Part shown: one piece after another, positions 10,436 through 19,709 of the stretch
Position numbering within the stretch: position 1 is the first letter of the stretch
Layout of the letters: the number at the start of each line of letters is the position of its first letter
Assembly: GCA_964036045.1 (NCBI GenBank)
Contig: OZ038390.1
Span: 34,654,319 to 34,718,318, forward strand
Source of the DNA: Eutreptiella sp. 'Long Island Sound 2002'
Taxonomy: Eukaryota > Euglenozoa > Euglenophyceae > Eutreptiales > Eutreptiaceae
DNA: 64,000 nt
Direction of reading: 5' to 3'
The notes under the pieces: model-generated
Database searches by the model: none
What the model was told of the DNA's origin: nothing
What the model saw: only the letters and a program-made list of their open reading frames with translations
Program-made: the position numbers and the translations under genes

Positions 10436-13400
10436 ATGCCAGGGAGCTTCGAGCTCCGCGAGGACATGGGCGAGGAGCGCCTGCGGGCAGTGGAGGAATG
10501 GCTGCGGGCGGAAGGGTATGAGTACCGCTTCCGCCGCAAGCGCTGGAGGACCTGGACCCGCCCAGACAGGCCCGGCGAAGGGCTGCGCCCCGACGGGATT
10601 GAGGAGGACGAGAAGCCCAACGAGTACCCGTCGGGCGCCTCGATCAATGTCTCCATGTTGGACATGATCGAGAGGGAGTTCCCGGAGCTGGGGAACGAGC
10701 GCCGGCTGCAGGGCAGCAGCAGCAGCGGCGCGTCTCCTGGGAAGGAGAAGCGTTCCGCCGGGGACAGGAGGCGGGACAGGAAGTGGCGGGAGTACCAGGA
10801 GTCCCTGGCCGCCGGAGCCGCCCAAGGCGCCAGGGGCGGAACCCCAGCCCACAGCCCCCAACGGGCCAGTGGTGGTCACCACCCCGGCCACACCACCCTT
10901 GGCGACATCCTGGAAGTCGCCAAGCAGGCCAAGGCCAAGCCGCGTCCGCTGCTCCTGAGGAAGTCAGGCCCCAGCAGCGACGTGGAGTCGGCCCACCGCG
11001 GGAGGATGCCCGGCGACCAGGTCAGCTCCAGCAGCAGCGTCGCTCCCCACCAAAGGGATGTGGCGCGCGCCTGCGAGCGCACCTGTGGGGTGCCCTGCAA
11101 CCTTGGGGTTGCCTGGCAACGGGCCCCGCAGCAGAACGCTGCCGTGGAGGGCGCCGTCGGCATCGCCCAGGAGGAGGCCACGGAGTGGGGCAGAGGCATG
11201 GACTACCACGCCTCGACCGTGGCAGCCATCGCGGCCGGTCTCACGGCTGCGGCTGCCCATGAGGCAGTGGCTGCCCGGATCAGGGGTGAGGTGGCGGCAA
11301 CCGCCGAGGAAGCCCGCCTGACCCAGGAGGCCATTGCCTGCAAGGAGGCCGAGGTGAAGGCGCTGGAAGAGGCGCTTGCCCAAGAGAGGGCAAAGAAGGA
11401 GGCGGAGGAAAGGGCCCATGCCGAGGCAACGGCTAAGGCCCTGGCGGACGCCGCCAAGAAGGACGCCATCGAGGCCGCGCGACGGAAGGTCGCTGAGGAG
11501 AGGGCCAAGACGGAGGCGGAGTTGGCGGCGTTGGAAGCGGAGAAGGCTCGGCTGCAGCAGGCCCGGGAAGCCGAAGCGGCTCGTGCCCGGGAGGAAGCCG
11601 AAGCGCGAGCTGCTGCAGCCACAGCCGCCGCGATGGAGGAGGCGGAGGCCAAGCTCCGCCGCGAGATTCCCCCGGGAGGATCCCGAGTGGAGACCCTTCG
11701 AAAGCTTTTGGAAGGGAACGCCTCCTCCAAGATGACGCTGGACGAGGTCGACACGGGCAGCAGTGGGAGCAGTGGCCCCACCGCCCACCGACGGAGGAAG
11801 GGTAAGGGGAAGACCCCCGAGAGGTCACGCAGACCAGCGGGCGGACACCCCCACGACTCCGACCCCTTCTTCACCGCCAGCGACGGGGATGAACGAGGCC
11901 GCCGACATCGCCGAGGAGTGTCTGGCGGAGGAGGCGGAGACGTCCCCATGGAGCCGGAAGGTGAGGATGAGGATCTCCCTCCTCCTTACTGGAGCTCGAA
12001 GTCTTCCGAGACCGAGACGCCTAGGTGGGGCGACATGGACGAGGATGATGACATGGACTTCGACTACACGAAGAAGCCCCCATCCTCGGACCCACCGAGG
12101 CGACCTGGGGGAGACCCACCGGGACCCCCTGGCGGAGGACCATCAGGACCCCCTGGAGGATGCCCACCAGGTGGACCCCCTGGAGGCGGACCACCGGGCA
12201 GGGGAGGACCCCCTGGACCGGGCGGACCCGGCAGAGGCCCTCCTGGAGGACCCCCTGGGGACCCCGACGACCCACCAGGGGACGGCGACCCGGATGCCAC
12301 CCGGCGGTGGATTGTCTACCTCCGCAGGAGGGTGCAGTACCTCGAGCGTGAGGTAGACACGGGCAAGGGCGAGATGACTCGCATCGCCAGGGTCGCCGCG
12401 AGCGCACAGAGAGAGCTGGACATCGCCAAGATCGAGATGGTCAAAAGCGCCAATGTCGCCACCGCCACCCAGAGGCAGCTGGACATCGCCAGGAGCGAGA
12501 CCAGGCAGCTGAACAAGGTCATCAGCGGCCTGCAGCAGAGGCTGGACGCGCTGGAAGCCCGTGGGAGCGTCGGCAGCGACCACCCACCCCTGGAGTCTGG
12601 CTCGTCGGACGACGGCTGGGGACCCAGACCAGGTCCAGGCAGACCCCACGCCCCCGGCGGAGCCCCCAGGAGTCGCCCCAGCGCCAGTGCTCCCTCTCTC
12701 AGCGCCCCCTCTCACCACAGCGCGGGCCGCCGCAATGAGCGCGTGCCGCCCGGCAGTGGTAGTGAGGAGTGGCGTGATGAGTGGCTCAAGGCGGACTACC
12801 ACAACCGCCGTGCCCCACCGCGGACGCCGGTACGCCCCCGACGCCCCGCACCAGCCCCGGAGCCAATCCCAATGGCTGGCGGATGTTATGGTGGACTCAG
12901 GGATGAGGTCCCCGGAGGAGACGTGGAGTGGGACGTCGGCGGAGGTGAGGACCTGGACCTGGACCTAAAGGAGTTCGACATCTCCCCGCCGCGTGGTGTA
13001 CGACGGGAGGCCGCTGAACGCAGCCGCCGGCGCCGTGATGAGGAGGCATACATGGAAGGAGTACGGCGTGAACATCTGGGTTCAGCGTACATGGAGGAAC
13101 CACGGCGTGGCAACGCGGATACCGAGGAGGAGATGGAAGTGGCGGCCGTGGGAGTCCGTGGGAGAGGCCGATGGGAACCTCGGTCGACCTCGCGGCCGGC
13201 GTTCATGGTCTCTAAGGCCGCGGATGCCGCCGTGTGGGAAGACCTGAAGGACATCACGCCCCCCATGTACGATGGCAACCCCCCCAACCTCGACCGCTTC
13301 TTGGAGAAGCTGGACGATTGGGGGGTGACCGTCACTGAAGACATGGATCCCGCAGAGGCGGAGAAATATGTCTTCAGACGGTTCAGGTACCGCCTGCCGG

Positions 13401-13525
13401 AAGTGCTCCAAGAGCTATACTTCGTGGCGACCAAGGAGGGGAAAATCAAGACCCTCAAGGAAGCCAAGAAGTGGCTCAACGAGCAGGAGCGGGTGGACGC
13501 TCCACAGGTGGCTGCCAAGCGCTAG
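10436..13525 (+). CDS. gag: Gag-like polyprotein, family A copy A1 (N-terminal part)
   Basis: Structural protein of a Ty3/gypsy element. I place the start at ATG 10436 (MPGSFELRED); the open frame extends upstream to about 10295 only through a GTG. In order: an Arg/Trp-rich N-terminus, a low-complexity linker, a long Ala/Glu/Arg coiled coil at about 11280-11660, an acidic segment, a Pro-Gly-Gly repeat region at about 12085-12290, a second short coiled coil, then a capsid-like segment at about 13200-13520 (PPMYDGNPPNLDRFLEKLDDW). The frame is interrupted by TAG 13523-13525 after QVAAKR, yet the next codons continue the same protein in the same frame. At 1,030 codons this part is long for a gypsy Gag. 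No paralogous Gag copy exists in the window to test whether the TAG is decay. Confidence 0.75.
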   Translation: MPGSFELREDMGEERLRAVEEWLRAEGYEYRFRRKRWRTWTRPDRPGEGLRPDGIEEDEKPNEYPSGASINVSMLDMIEREFPELGNERRLQGSSSSGASPGKEKRSAGDRRRDRKWREYQESLAAGAAQGARGGTPAHSPQRASGGHHPGHTTLGDILEVAKQAKAKPRPLLLRKSGPSSDVESAHRGRMPGDQVSSSSSVAPHQRDVARACERTCGVPCNLGVAWQRAPQQNAAVEGAVGIAQEEATEWGRGMDYHASTVAAIAAGLTAAAAHEAVAARIRGEVAATAEEARLTQEAIACKEAEVKALEEALAQERAKKEAEERAHAEATAKALADAAKKDAIEAARRKVAEERAKTEAELAALEAEKARLQQAREAEAARAREEAEARAAAATAAAMEEAEAKLRREIPPGGSRVETLRKLLEGNASSKMTLDEVDTGSSGSSGPTAHRRRKGKGKTPERSRRPAGGHPHDSDPFFTASDGDERGRRHRRGVSGGGGGDVPMEPEGEDEDLPPPYWSSKSSETETPRWGDMDEDDDMDFDYTKKPPSSDPPRRPGGDPPGPPGGGPSGPPGGCPPGGPPGGGPPGRGGPPGPGGPGRGPPGGPPGDPDDPPGDGDPDATRRWIVYLRRRVQYLEREVDTGKGEMTRIARVAASAQRELDIAKIEMVKSANVATATQRQLDIARSETRQLNKVISGLQQRLDALEARGSVGSDHPPLESGSSDDGWGPRPGPGRPHAPGGAPRSRPSASAPSLSAPSHHSAGRRNERVPPGSGSEEWRDEWLKADYHNRRAPPRTPVRPRRPAPAPEPIPMAGGCYGGLRDEVPGGDVEWDVGGGEDLDLDLKEFDISPPRGVRREAAERSRRRRDEEAYMEGVRREHLGSAYMEEPRRGNADTEEEMEVAAVGVRGRGRWEPRSTSRPAFMVSKAADAAVWEDLKDITPPMYDGNPPNLDRFLEKLDDWGVTVTEDMDPAEAEKYVFRRFRYRLPEVLQELYFVATKEGKIKTLKEAKKWLNEQERVDAPQVAAKR

Positions 13526-14680
13526 AAGTCCATCAAGCTTCAGCATGATGGACGGGAGATCCGCCTACGGGACTGGCGAGACTTCCGAGGGCAATACACC
13601 CTCTTCCCCCGCAACGTGGAGGACTGGAACGAGGGTGACGAGCAGGCTCGCCTGCTCTCCATGCTGCCGGAAGCATGGATCAAGAGGGTCACCAAGGAGG
13701 AAGCCAAGAGGGCCAAGTCCAACCACACGGTCAAGATGATGCTCCCCAAAGAGTATCACACGAACGTGGTGGCTTGGACGAGGAAGAACGTGGCCCGGGA
13801 TGTCAAACGGCACTCCCTGCGGAACGCTCTCCTCATCACCGTCTCGGGCGATCGCGACAAGACCGCGATGTGGCGCCTTGACGAGTGTGACGTGAGCGGC
13901 CAGACCATCCGTCTGCAGGCCATCCCGGCGCGGATGAGCTGCGACGAGATCCTGGAGTGTGTTGGAGAGGAGGTGCTCAAGGAGTACCGGAACCTCCAGC
14001 ACACCCGCGGGTTGAGGCCCGGCGACCGTGACGTCACCTACGTTGGCGAGGGGTCTGGCGGGGAAGCTGCCATGCCCCCAGCGGGAGCCGACGGCGATGA
14101 GACTCTCGTCGACGATGACGACGACGATGAGCCCGCCGAGATGGCCGTTTGTGCCTTCGTGGCCCACAACGGCGCGGGGAGCAACCGGGGAAGCTGGAAG
14201 CCCCTGCAGCCGGGTTGGAAGAAGAAGGAGAAGAGGGACCCTCGCCGGATTGGCGACCCTCCGCTGTCCTTTGGGGAGTTCATACGAGCTCACCCTCAGG
14301 GCTGTTTCGTGTGTTATGGGAGGAAGAAAGGCTTCAACCATGACCACCGAACATGCCCCACCCACCAGGCCAACACGGAGGCCTACAAGAAGGCGCACGG
14401 GTCGAAGAAGCGTGCGCCTGCGGGTATCCGGGAGGCCAAAGTGGAGGTGGACAAGGATGAGCTCTCCAAGCTGATGTCGGTGGGGACCGAGTTGGCCAAG
14501 GAGCTCCAGGAGATCAAGAGGAACTGGGTCCCCAGGTCGGACAACAAGAACAAGGAGAACAAAGAGAACGACCAGAACAAGGACAAGGACAAGAAGCCTA
14601 GGAATAGGGGAAGGAAGAAGGGTGTCAACGAGGTTGATGCGGAGGAGAATACCCCTACTTCCACAACCGACGCCCCCTAG
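13526..14680 (+). CDS. gag: Gag C-terminal part with zinc-knuckle-like motif, copy A1
   Basis: Same-frame continuation after TAG 13523-13525. It starts with KSIKLQHDGREIRLRDWRDF and continues as a capsid-type helical region (LLSMLPEAWIKRV). A Cys/His cluster near 14300-14370, C-x2-C with later H-x-H and C (CFVCYGRKKGFNHDHRTC), is a likely nucleic-acid-binding knuckle. A Lys/Asn-rich tail follows. It ends at TAG 14678-14680, after which the protease frame continues without shift. An ATG-initiated product from 13616 is possible but would split the capsid region, so I treat both parts as one Gag with an internal stop. Confidence 0.7.
   Translation, partial: KSIKLQHDGREIRLRDWRDFRGQYTLFPRNVEDWNEGDEQARLLSMLPEAWIKRVTKEEAKRAKSNHTVKMMLPKEYHTNVVAWTRKNVARDVKRHSLRNALLITVSGDRDKTAMWRLDECDVSGQTIRLQAIPARMSCDEILECVGEEVLKEYRNLQHTRGLRPGDRDVTYVGEGSGGEAAMPPAGADGDETLVDDDDDDEPAEMAVCAFVAHNGAGSNRGSWKPLQPGWKKKEKRDPRRIGDPPLSFGEFIRAHPQGCFVCYGRKKGFNHDHRTCPTHQANTEAYKKAHGSKKRAPAGIREAKVEVDKDELSKLMSVGTELAKELQEIKRNWVPRSDNKNKENKENDQNKDKDKKPRNRGRKKGVNEVDAEENTPTSTTDAP
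14678..14680 (+). promoter_or_regulatory. Putative gag-pol readthrough UAG, family A
   Basis: Gag and protease-pol share one frame across this TAG, and no ATG lies between it and the protease domain except internal Met codons. The codon after the stop is CGG and the next AGC. Family B has the same arrangement at 43963-43965, with GGAGCC also directly following. A 7-bp complement (14675-14681 with 14707-14713) includes the stop itself. Confidence 0.5.
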
Positions 14681-15389
14681 CGGAGCCCCTGCAACCAAGG
14701 GCCCCAGCTAGGGCGGTCGCAGGATGGTGTCGTGGGAAGCGCCACACCATCCCAATCGGGAGTCGGTAAGCAGAAAGGGATTGCCGCGGGCGGAAGGCCC
14801 GGTCCGGCACCCGACAGTCGCGGTGGCGGGGAAAGGACAAGTGAAGGCACGAACCCTTGCACCCGTCCATCCTTCGCGACCAAGAATGTGTTTGATGTAC
14901 TTCAAGATCTATCCGAGAGTATCGAAGGATCACCCGGACGGCAGCTGGATGCTGCAGATGGGCAGCCTGAGCCCATTGTCCACGACCTGCACCAGTCGCT
15001 TGTCGAGCTTCTGGAACGGCCGGAGATCCTGAGCTTGTACGCTGTGCGCCGAGTTGGGCGTGAGCGGCAGTTGCACCTTAAGGTCCGTGCCTTATGCGGG
15101 GAAGTGGAAAAGGTCTTCGACGTGTTGGTCGACACGGGAGCACAGGTCAGCTTGGTCAAGGCTGGCCTACTTCCACCAGAGTGTTTGACCGACAGTCGGA
15201 AACCTGTCAGGCTGAAGGTGGCGAACGGCCAGTACATGGTGGGAGGCACGAAGGAAGCGGCCATTGGGCTGCAGTTCGTAAACCACCGTGAGCTGAGCCG
15301 CCCGGACCTCGGCAAGGAAATCCTCCTGCAAGGTCGCTTCTACAAGGCCGAGATGGACTGGGACATGATCGTTGGGTATGACTTCATGA
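14681..15389 (+). CDS. pro: Aspartic protease part of Pol, copy A1 (interrupted by element X)
   Basis: In-frame continuation after the gag TAG. After a basic linker, the retropepsin core appears: VFDVLVDTGAQVSLVKAGLL with the D-T-G triad near 15131-15139, then RLKVANGQYMVGG and a second hydrophobic strand ending WDMIVGYDFM near 15389. At 15390 the protein is cut by the tail of element X. The same segment occurs again at 22262-22854, where it continues into the rest of Pol. This copy alone therefore cannot make Pol. Confidence 0.85.
14797..15389. repeat. 593-bp direct repeat flanking element X, left copy
   Basis: Matches 22262-22854 at a constant offset of 7465 with roughly six substitutions and no indels that I found. 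The right end abuts the 3' tail of element X and the left end of its partner abuts X's 5' end. This is the geometry of a target-site duplication but of unusual length; recombination between two A copies is the alternative. Confidence 0.85.
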
Positions 15390-17057
15390 GGTTTGAGGTT
15401 CGAGGTTTGATTTTGCGGGTACTAGACGCCTTTCGGCCCCGGGGGGCCACCTGGTCGGGCCAGGTGATATCCTCCCCACCGGGTCCTAGTGGGGGGCCCT
15501 CCAAGTCGCACCTCCTGCCTGGTGGCGGAGTCCCCCGGGTTCACAGAGCTCGGAGCCCCGTCCTTCCCCGGCGTCCCCGTTTCGCCACTCCCCGGTCAGT
15601 GCATCAATTCGCAGCCGTGCCTGCGGGCGCTTACCCACTGCGTCGACCCCCTAATGCGTGGTCGCCCGGGGCGCCGGCGCCGCCGGGCCCGTGCTACTGG
15701 CTTGTCGCCGGTGGGACCCCCTTGGGCTGGCGCGGAGGCTGCCTAGCTTAGGGGTTGGGGCGTGGCGCTGTGCGCCACTACTGCCTTGGCAGGCGCAGTG
15801 CCCCGTCTGTGTGTGCGCGGCGCTCGCGGCCGGTTCGGGGGGGTTCGGGCCGGCACCTGGCGTCGTGTCTCTTTCGTTTCCCCCTCCCCGCCCCGCGTGT
15901 TCCGCGCTGCGTGTGGCGGGCCGTCCCGTCCGGGTGTCCCTTACCCCCGCTCACTGGTACGCCGTTCCATGCGGTCTGTGCGTTCCGCACGCTCGGTCCG
16001 GTAGCCCTTCCGGTAGTCCCCGCGTGTCCCTTTCGTGTGTGTGCGCTCGCGCTCTCGCGCATCCGCCCCCCCCCCCCCTGGGTGGTGTGGCGCGCGCATC
16101 TCGCGTGGTCCCGGCACTGGGCGCTGGTAGGGCCGTTCCACGTGGTCCGTGCCCCTCCGCGTGTCCTGCCCCGGTCCCTTGCTCCGTCTGGCGTGCTTGG
16201 GGGGGGGCGGTGCGGTCCCGGTTCCCCCCTACTTGGCTTGGGGTTGTGGGGGCGGCGGCAGGGCGTCCCCGGGGGGGTGCCTTCGACCGTTGCGTGGGGC
16301 GTCTGGGGTCTTGCGCTCCTCCTCCCCCGACTGTCCGTCCGCTGGGTGGGCTGTCGGGGTCCGCGTCGTGGGCGCGGGCGTGCGGGCGTGGGGGCCCTGC
16401 TCTGTCCCTGTGGGGGCTGCGCGCCGCGGGGCGGGTCCATGGCGTTCTTATGCTGGGGGGCGGGCTGGGATTGGGGGGGGGGGGGGGGTTGCGCCGTTTC
16501 CTCCGGCTGTGCGGCCGGGGCGGGGCCTGTAGGGCGGGGTGTCGCTCTGCCTCTTTCGGTCCCTCTGCCTTCCCTGGGCAGGCAACAAAGCGGGCGTCAC
16601 TGGCGTTGTGCTGTCCATGGGGGGCGTGGCCCCCCATACCACTCCGGTTCGTGCTCACCCGGCTTCTCTGGGTACGATCTGTGCGGCGTCCCGGTGCGCA
16701 GGCGTGGGCCCGCTTGTTCTTCGCGGCCCCCATGTGAGCCGGCGGCTGGGGCGGGGGGGCGGGTCACACTCCGGCTCCGCTCTCGGGCGGGGGGGGCCAA
16801 TCCCCCCTGCCTCGGGGGGTGGGGGCCGGGGCCCCCGCGGCTGACGGGCTGGTGGGGGGGCGGGGGGGGGGGGGGTGTCGCGCCGCGGCCTCCCTGCTCT
16901 CGTTCCGGGCGGCGGCCTGCGGTACTCCTTTCTGGCCCTCTCCGTGTCGCCGGCGCGCTCCCTTCCGGCGCGCGCGTGCGGTCGGGGCTGAAGTGCCGCC
17001 CCGGGGTGGGGGGGGGTGAGGGGCGGCCCGTGGGCCGCTCCCCCGGGGGCCCCAGCT
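15390..17057. other. 3' untranslated region of element X
   Basis: GC-rich, A-poor plus strand with no believable gene. From 15390 to about 16262 it is an inverted match to 29548-30421. Around 16262-16400 it holds a single diverged copy of the 212-bp unit that is tandemly amplified in element Y. Long ORFs in several frames overlap one another and reflect composition only. Confidence 0.6.
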
Positions 17058-18885
17058 GACCTGAACCCCCCCTCTGTCACCTCTGAGTGGGCTGTGGTTA
17101 CGGGATGGTCATGTGGGGCGCGGCCTCCTTCCTGTTCCGTTGTGCGCGTTGCTCCGGCACGCCGGTGTGGGTTCGCGGGAGCAGGTCCAGCCGCCGTTGC
17201 CCTTACCGCGTCGCCGTTCCTCCTGAGGGGGGGGGCGCCCCCCCGGCCCTGGGGGGGCGGAGGGCCGCGCCTGTGGCTCCCCAGCTGAGGTGGGTGCGGG
17301 GGGGGGGGGGGGGGGGCGGGGCGCCCCCCCGCCCGCTCTCGGGCCTGTGTGGGAGGGGGGGGGGAGTGGGGGGGGCCCTTTGGTCCCCTGGCGATGCCTC
17401 CTGTCGGCCGGGGGGGGGGTGGGGCGGCATGGCAGTCCTGGCCCCCGGGGCCAGCCATCGGCCGGGGGGTCGCGCCCTTCCCCCGCCCCCCTCTACCGAG
17501 AGCCGGATTCTCGCGCAGGCCCTCGCTGGGGCCCCTCATCCCCCGGCCGTTGTCGCGCGGCGCTGGCCGGCCGGGGGTGGCCGTGAGGGTTAGCGGTCAG
17601 TGGTTAGCGGGCTGCGGGGCAGCAGGTTCCCCCCCGCGCTCGTTGTCTCCGCACTCCCTCCCGCGGGAGGTGGCGCGCCCTCTTGCGTCGTGCCGTACCG
17701 TGGGGGGGGCGTGGGTCGGGGGGCCCAGCCCCCCCCCCCCAACTCTCCCGTACCCGCCGTCTGGGCTTTCACCTGCGCCGCCGCTTGCGTGGGGGCTGGG
17801 GCTGCGGCGGCGGCGGGTTGTGCCGGCGGTAGCGCCAGTGGGCGAGGGCGCTTCGCAAAGCCCGGGGAAGCCAGTTGTTGGCGTCCGCATCCGTGATGCG
17901 GAGCACCGCTCCCCCTTCCAGGAAGGCCGGCCACGTCGGCTCTCTGTTGGGCCACGCCGCCCGGATCGCTGACCTGAGCCCCCCCTCTGTCACCTCGGAG
18001 TGGGCTGTGGTTACGGGAGGGTCATGTGGGGCGCGGCCTCCTTCCTGTTCTGTTGTGCGCGTTGCTCCGGCGCGCCGGTGAAGGTTCTCGGGAGCAGGTC
18101 CAGCCGCCGTTGCCCTTACCGCGTCGCCGTTCCTCCAGAGGGGGGGGGCGCCCCCCCGGCCCTGGGGGGGCGGAAGGCTGCGCCTGTGGCTCCCCAGCTG
18201 AGGTGGGTGCGGGGGGGGGGGGGTGGGGGGGCCGCCCCCCCGCCCGCTCTCGGGCCTGTGTGGGAGGGGGGCGGGGGGGAGTGGGGGGGGGCCTTTTGGT
18301 CCCCTGGCGATGCCTCCTGTCGGCCGGGGGGGGGGGGGGGGCCGCATGGCAGTCCTGGCCCCGGGGGCCAGCCATCGGCCGGGGGGTCGCGCCCTTCCCC
18401 CGCCCCCCTCTACCGAGAGCCGGATTCTCGCGCAGGCCCTCGCTGGGGCCCCTCATCCCCCGGCCTTTGTCGCGTGGCGCTGGCCGGCCGGGGGTGGCCG
18501 TGAGGGTTAGCGGCTAGTGGTTAGCAGGCTGCGGGGCAGTAGGTTCCCCCCGCGCTCGTTGTCTCCGCACTCCCTCCCGCGGGAGGTGGCGCGCCCTCTT
18601 GCGTCGTGCCGTACCGTGGGGGGGGCGTGGGTCCGGGGGCCCAGCCCCCCCCCCCAACTCTCCCGTACCCGCCGTCTGGGCCTTCACCTGCGCCGCCGCT
18701 TGTGTCGGGGCTGGGGCTGCGGCGGCGGCGGGTTGTGCCGGTGGTAGCGCCAGTGGGCGAGGGCGCTGCGCAAAGCCCGGGGGAGCCAGTTGTTGGCGTC
18801 CGCATCCGTGATGCGGAGCACCGCTCCCCCTTCCAGGAAGGCCGGCCACGTCGGCTCCCTGTCGGGCCACGCCGCCCGGATCACT
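17058..18885. repeat. Two-copy tandem duplication of about 914 bp in element X
   Basis: Units 17058-17970 and 17971-18885 both open with GACCTGA and CCCCCCTCTGTCACCTC-like sequence; a third GACCTGA at 18886 marks the right edge. The units differ mainly in the length of G runs. On the minus strand each unit ends with the same coding-like segment (WPAFLEGGAVLRITDADANN), so the duplication copied the C-terminal end of an X ORF together with part of its 3' UTR. Confidence 0.85.
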
Positions 18886-19709
18886 GACCTGAGGACCCTC
18901 TCGTGGTCCTCTGGGGCTGCCCACCCCCCCGGGGGTACCTCTCCGTTTCCTCCGTCCCTCCGGAGGAGCACGGCATCGAAGGGCTGGTTCCTCGACCTCC
19001 TGGAGGTCCCCTGGTTGGCCCAGCACAACCACCCGTAAACCTCTCCCACCAGGGGGAGGGTCTCCTCCCCCAGAGGGTCCGGGACCGCGCCCCAGTCCCG
19101 GTCCCAGGGCCGGCCCTCCTCCGCCCCCCGTGCCGGCCCCTCTCGCTGCCCCTGCGCCTGCGGCGCCGATGCCGCGCCCCGTCCCCCCTCCGCCGAGGCC
19201 ATCCGCGCCGGCTCCGCCCTCGGCGCGGGGGGGGCTTGATGGTGCTGCTGTCGTGGGGGTTGGGGGGGGAAGAGCTCGCCGGCGTCAGGGTCGATGTTGT
19301 AGAGGTGGTGGTGGTGGTGGTGGTGGTGGTGGTGGGTGTGGTGTGCCGGCATCTGTTGGATGCCGGGGGGGATGCACCTCACCGGCTGCACGTCCGGCTG
19401 CGGGGGCGCCCCGCCCTCTGCCCCCCTCCCTTCGTCCCGTCCTCCCCCCTGGGCTCCCATGCCCCGTCCCGCCTGTCCCTTGGGGCCCGCGGCGCCCTTG
19501 CCCTTGCCCTTGGGCCCCTTTCCAGCCCCCTGCCCTTGTCGCGGGTCCGGCCTCCCGTCCCCCACGCCCTGGCCTGCTCGCTCTCCCACCTCCCCTCGCC
19601 CTGCCCCCTGCACCTGGGCTCCCTGCCCGCGCCCCTGCGCGCCCTTCCCGTGCCCTGGCCCCTCCCCGGCCCCCTGCCCGTGTCGCGGGTCCCGCCTCCC
19701 GTCCCCCAC
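18684..19709 (-). CDS. Element X ORF, C-terminal part, Gly/Gln/His-rich
   Basis: The frame is open through Gly-Gln-Arg-rich tandem repeats, a polyhistidine tract at about 19303-19336 encoded by a GTG/CAC microsatellite, and then less repetitive sequence: WGAVPDPLGEETLPLVGEVY, HERVLRSVIRAAWPDREPTW and NNWLPRALRSALAHWRYHRH. The last segment recalls the end of LINE ORF3 (AWEALLRDAVQ...ALRQWLQATHPQAW near 33930-33990), including a polyHis tract upstream, so I infer homology. The start is arbitrary because the frame changes within the repeats. The function of this family of tails is unknown. Confidence 0.45.
   Translation of the reverse strand: MGDGRRDPRHGQGAGEGPGHGKGAQGRGQGAQVQGAGRGEVGERAGQGVGDGRPDPRQGQGAGKGPKGKGKGAAGPKGQAGRGMGAQGGGRDEGRGAEGGAPPQPDVQPVRCIPPGIQQMPAHHTHHHHHHHHHHLYNIDPDAGELFPPQPPRQQHHQAPPAPRAEPARMASAEGGRGAASAPQAQGQREGPARGAEEGRPWDRDWGAVPDPLGEETLPLVGEVYGWLCWANQGTSRRSRNQPFDAVLLRRDGGNGEVPPGGWAAPEDHERVLRSVIRAAWPDREPTWPAFLEGGAVLRITDADANNWLPRALRSALAHWRYHRHNPPPPQPQPRHKRRRR
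19303..19336. repeat. (GTG)n microsatellite
   Basis: About eleven GGT/GTG units. On the minus strand they encode a histidine tract in the element X ORF, matching the His-rich stretch of LINE ORF3 at about 35160-35250. Confidence 0.85.

Noticed and set aside
15658-17539. Several long overlapping ORFs on both strands
   Set aside because: Extreme GC bias leaves few stops in any frame; no domain is recognisable and frames conflict. Best read as the 3' UTR of element X.
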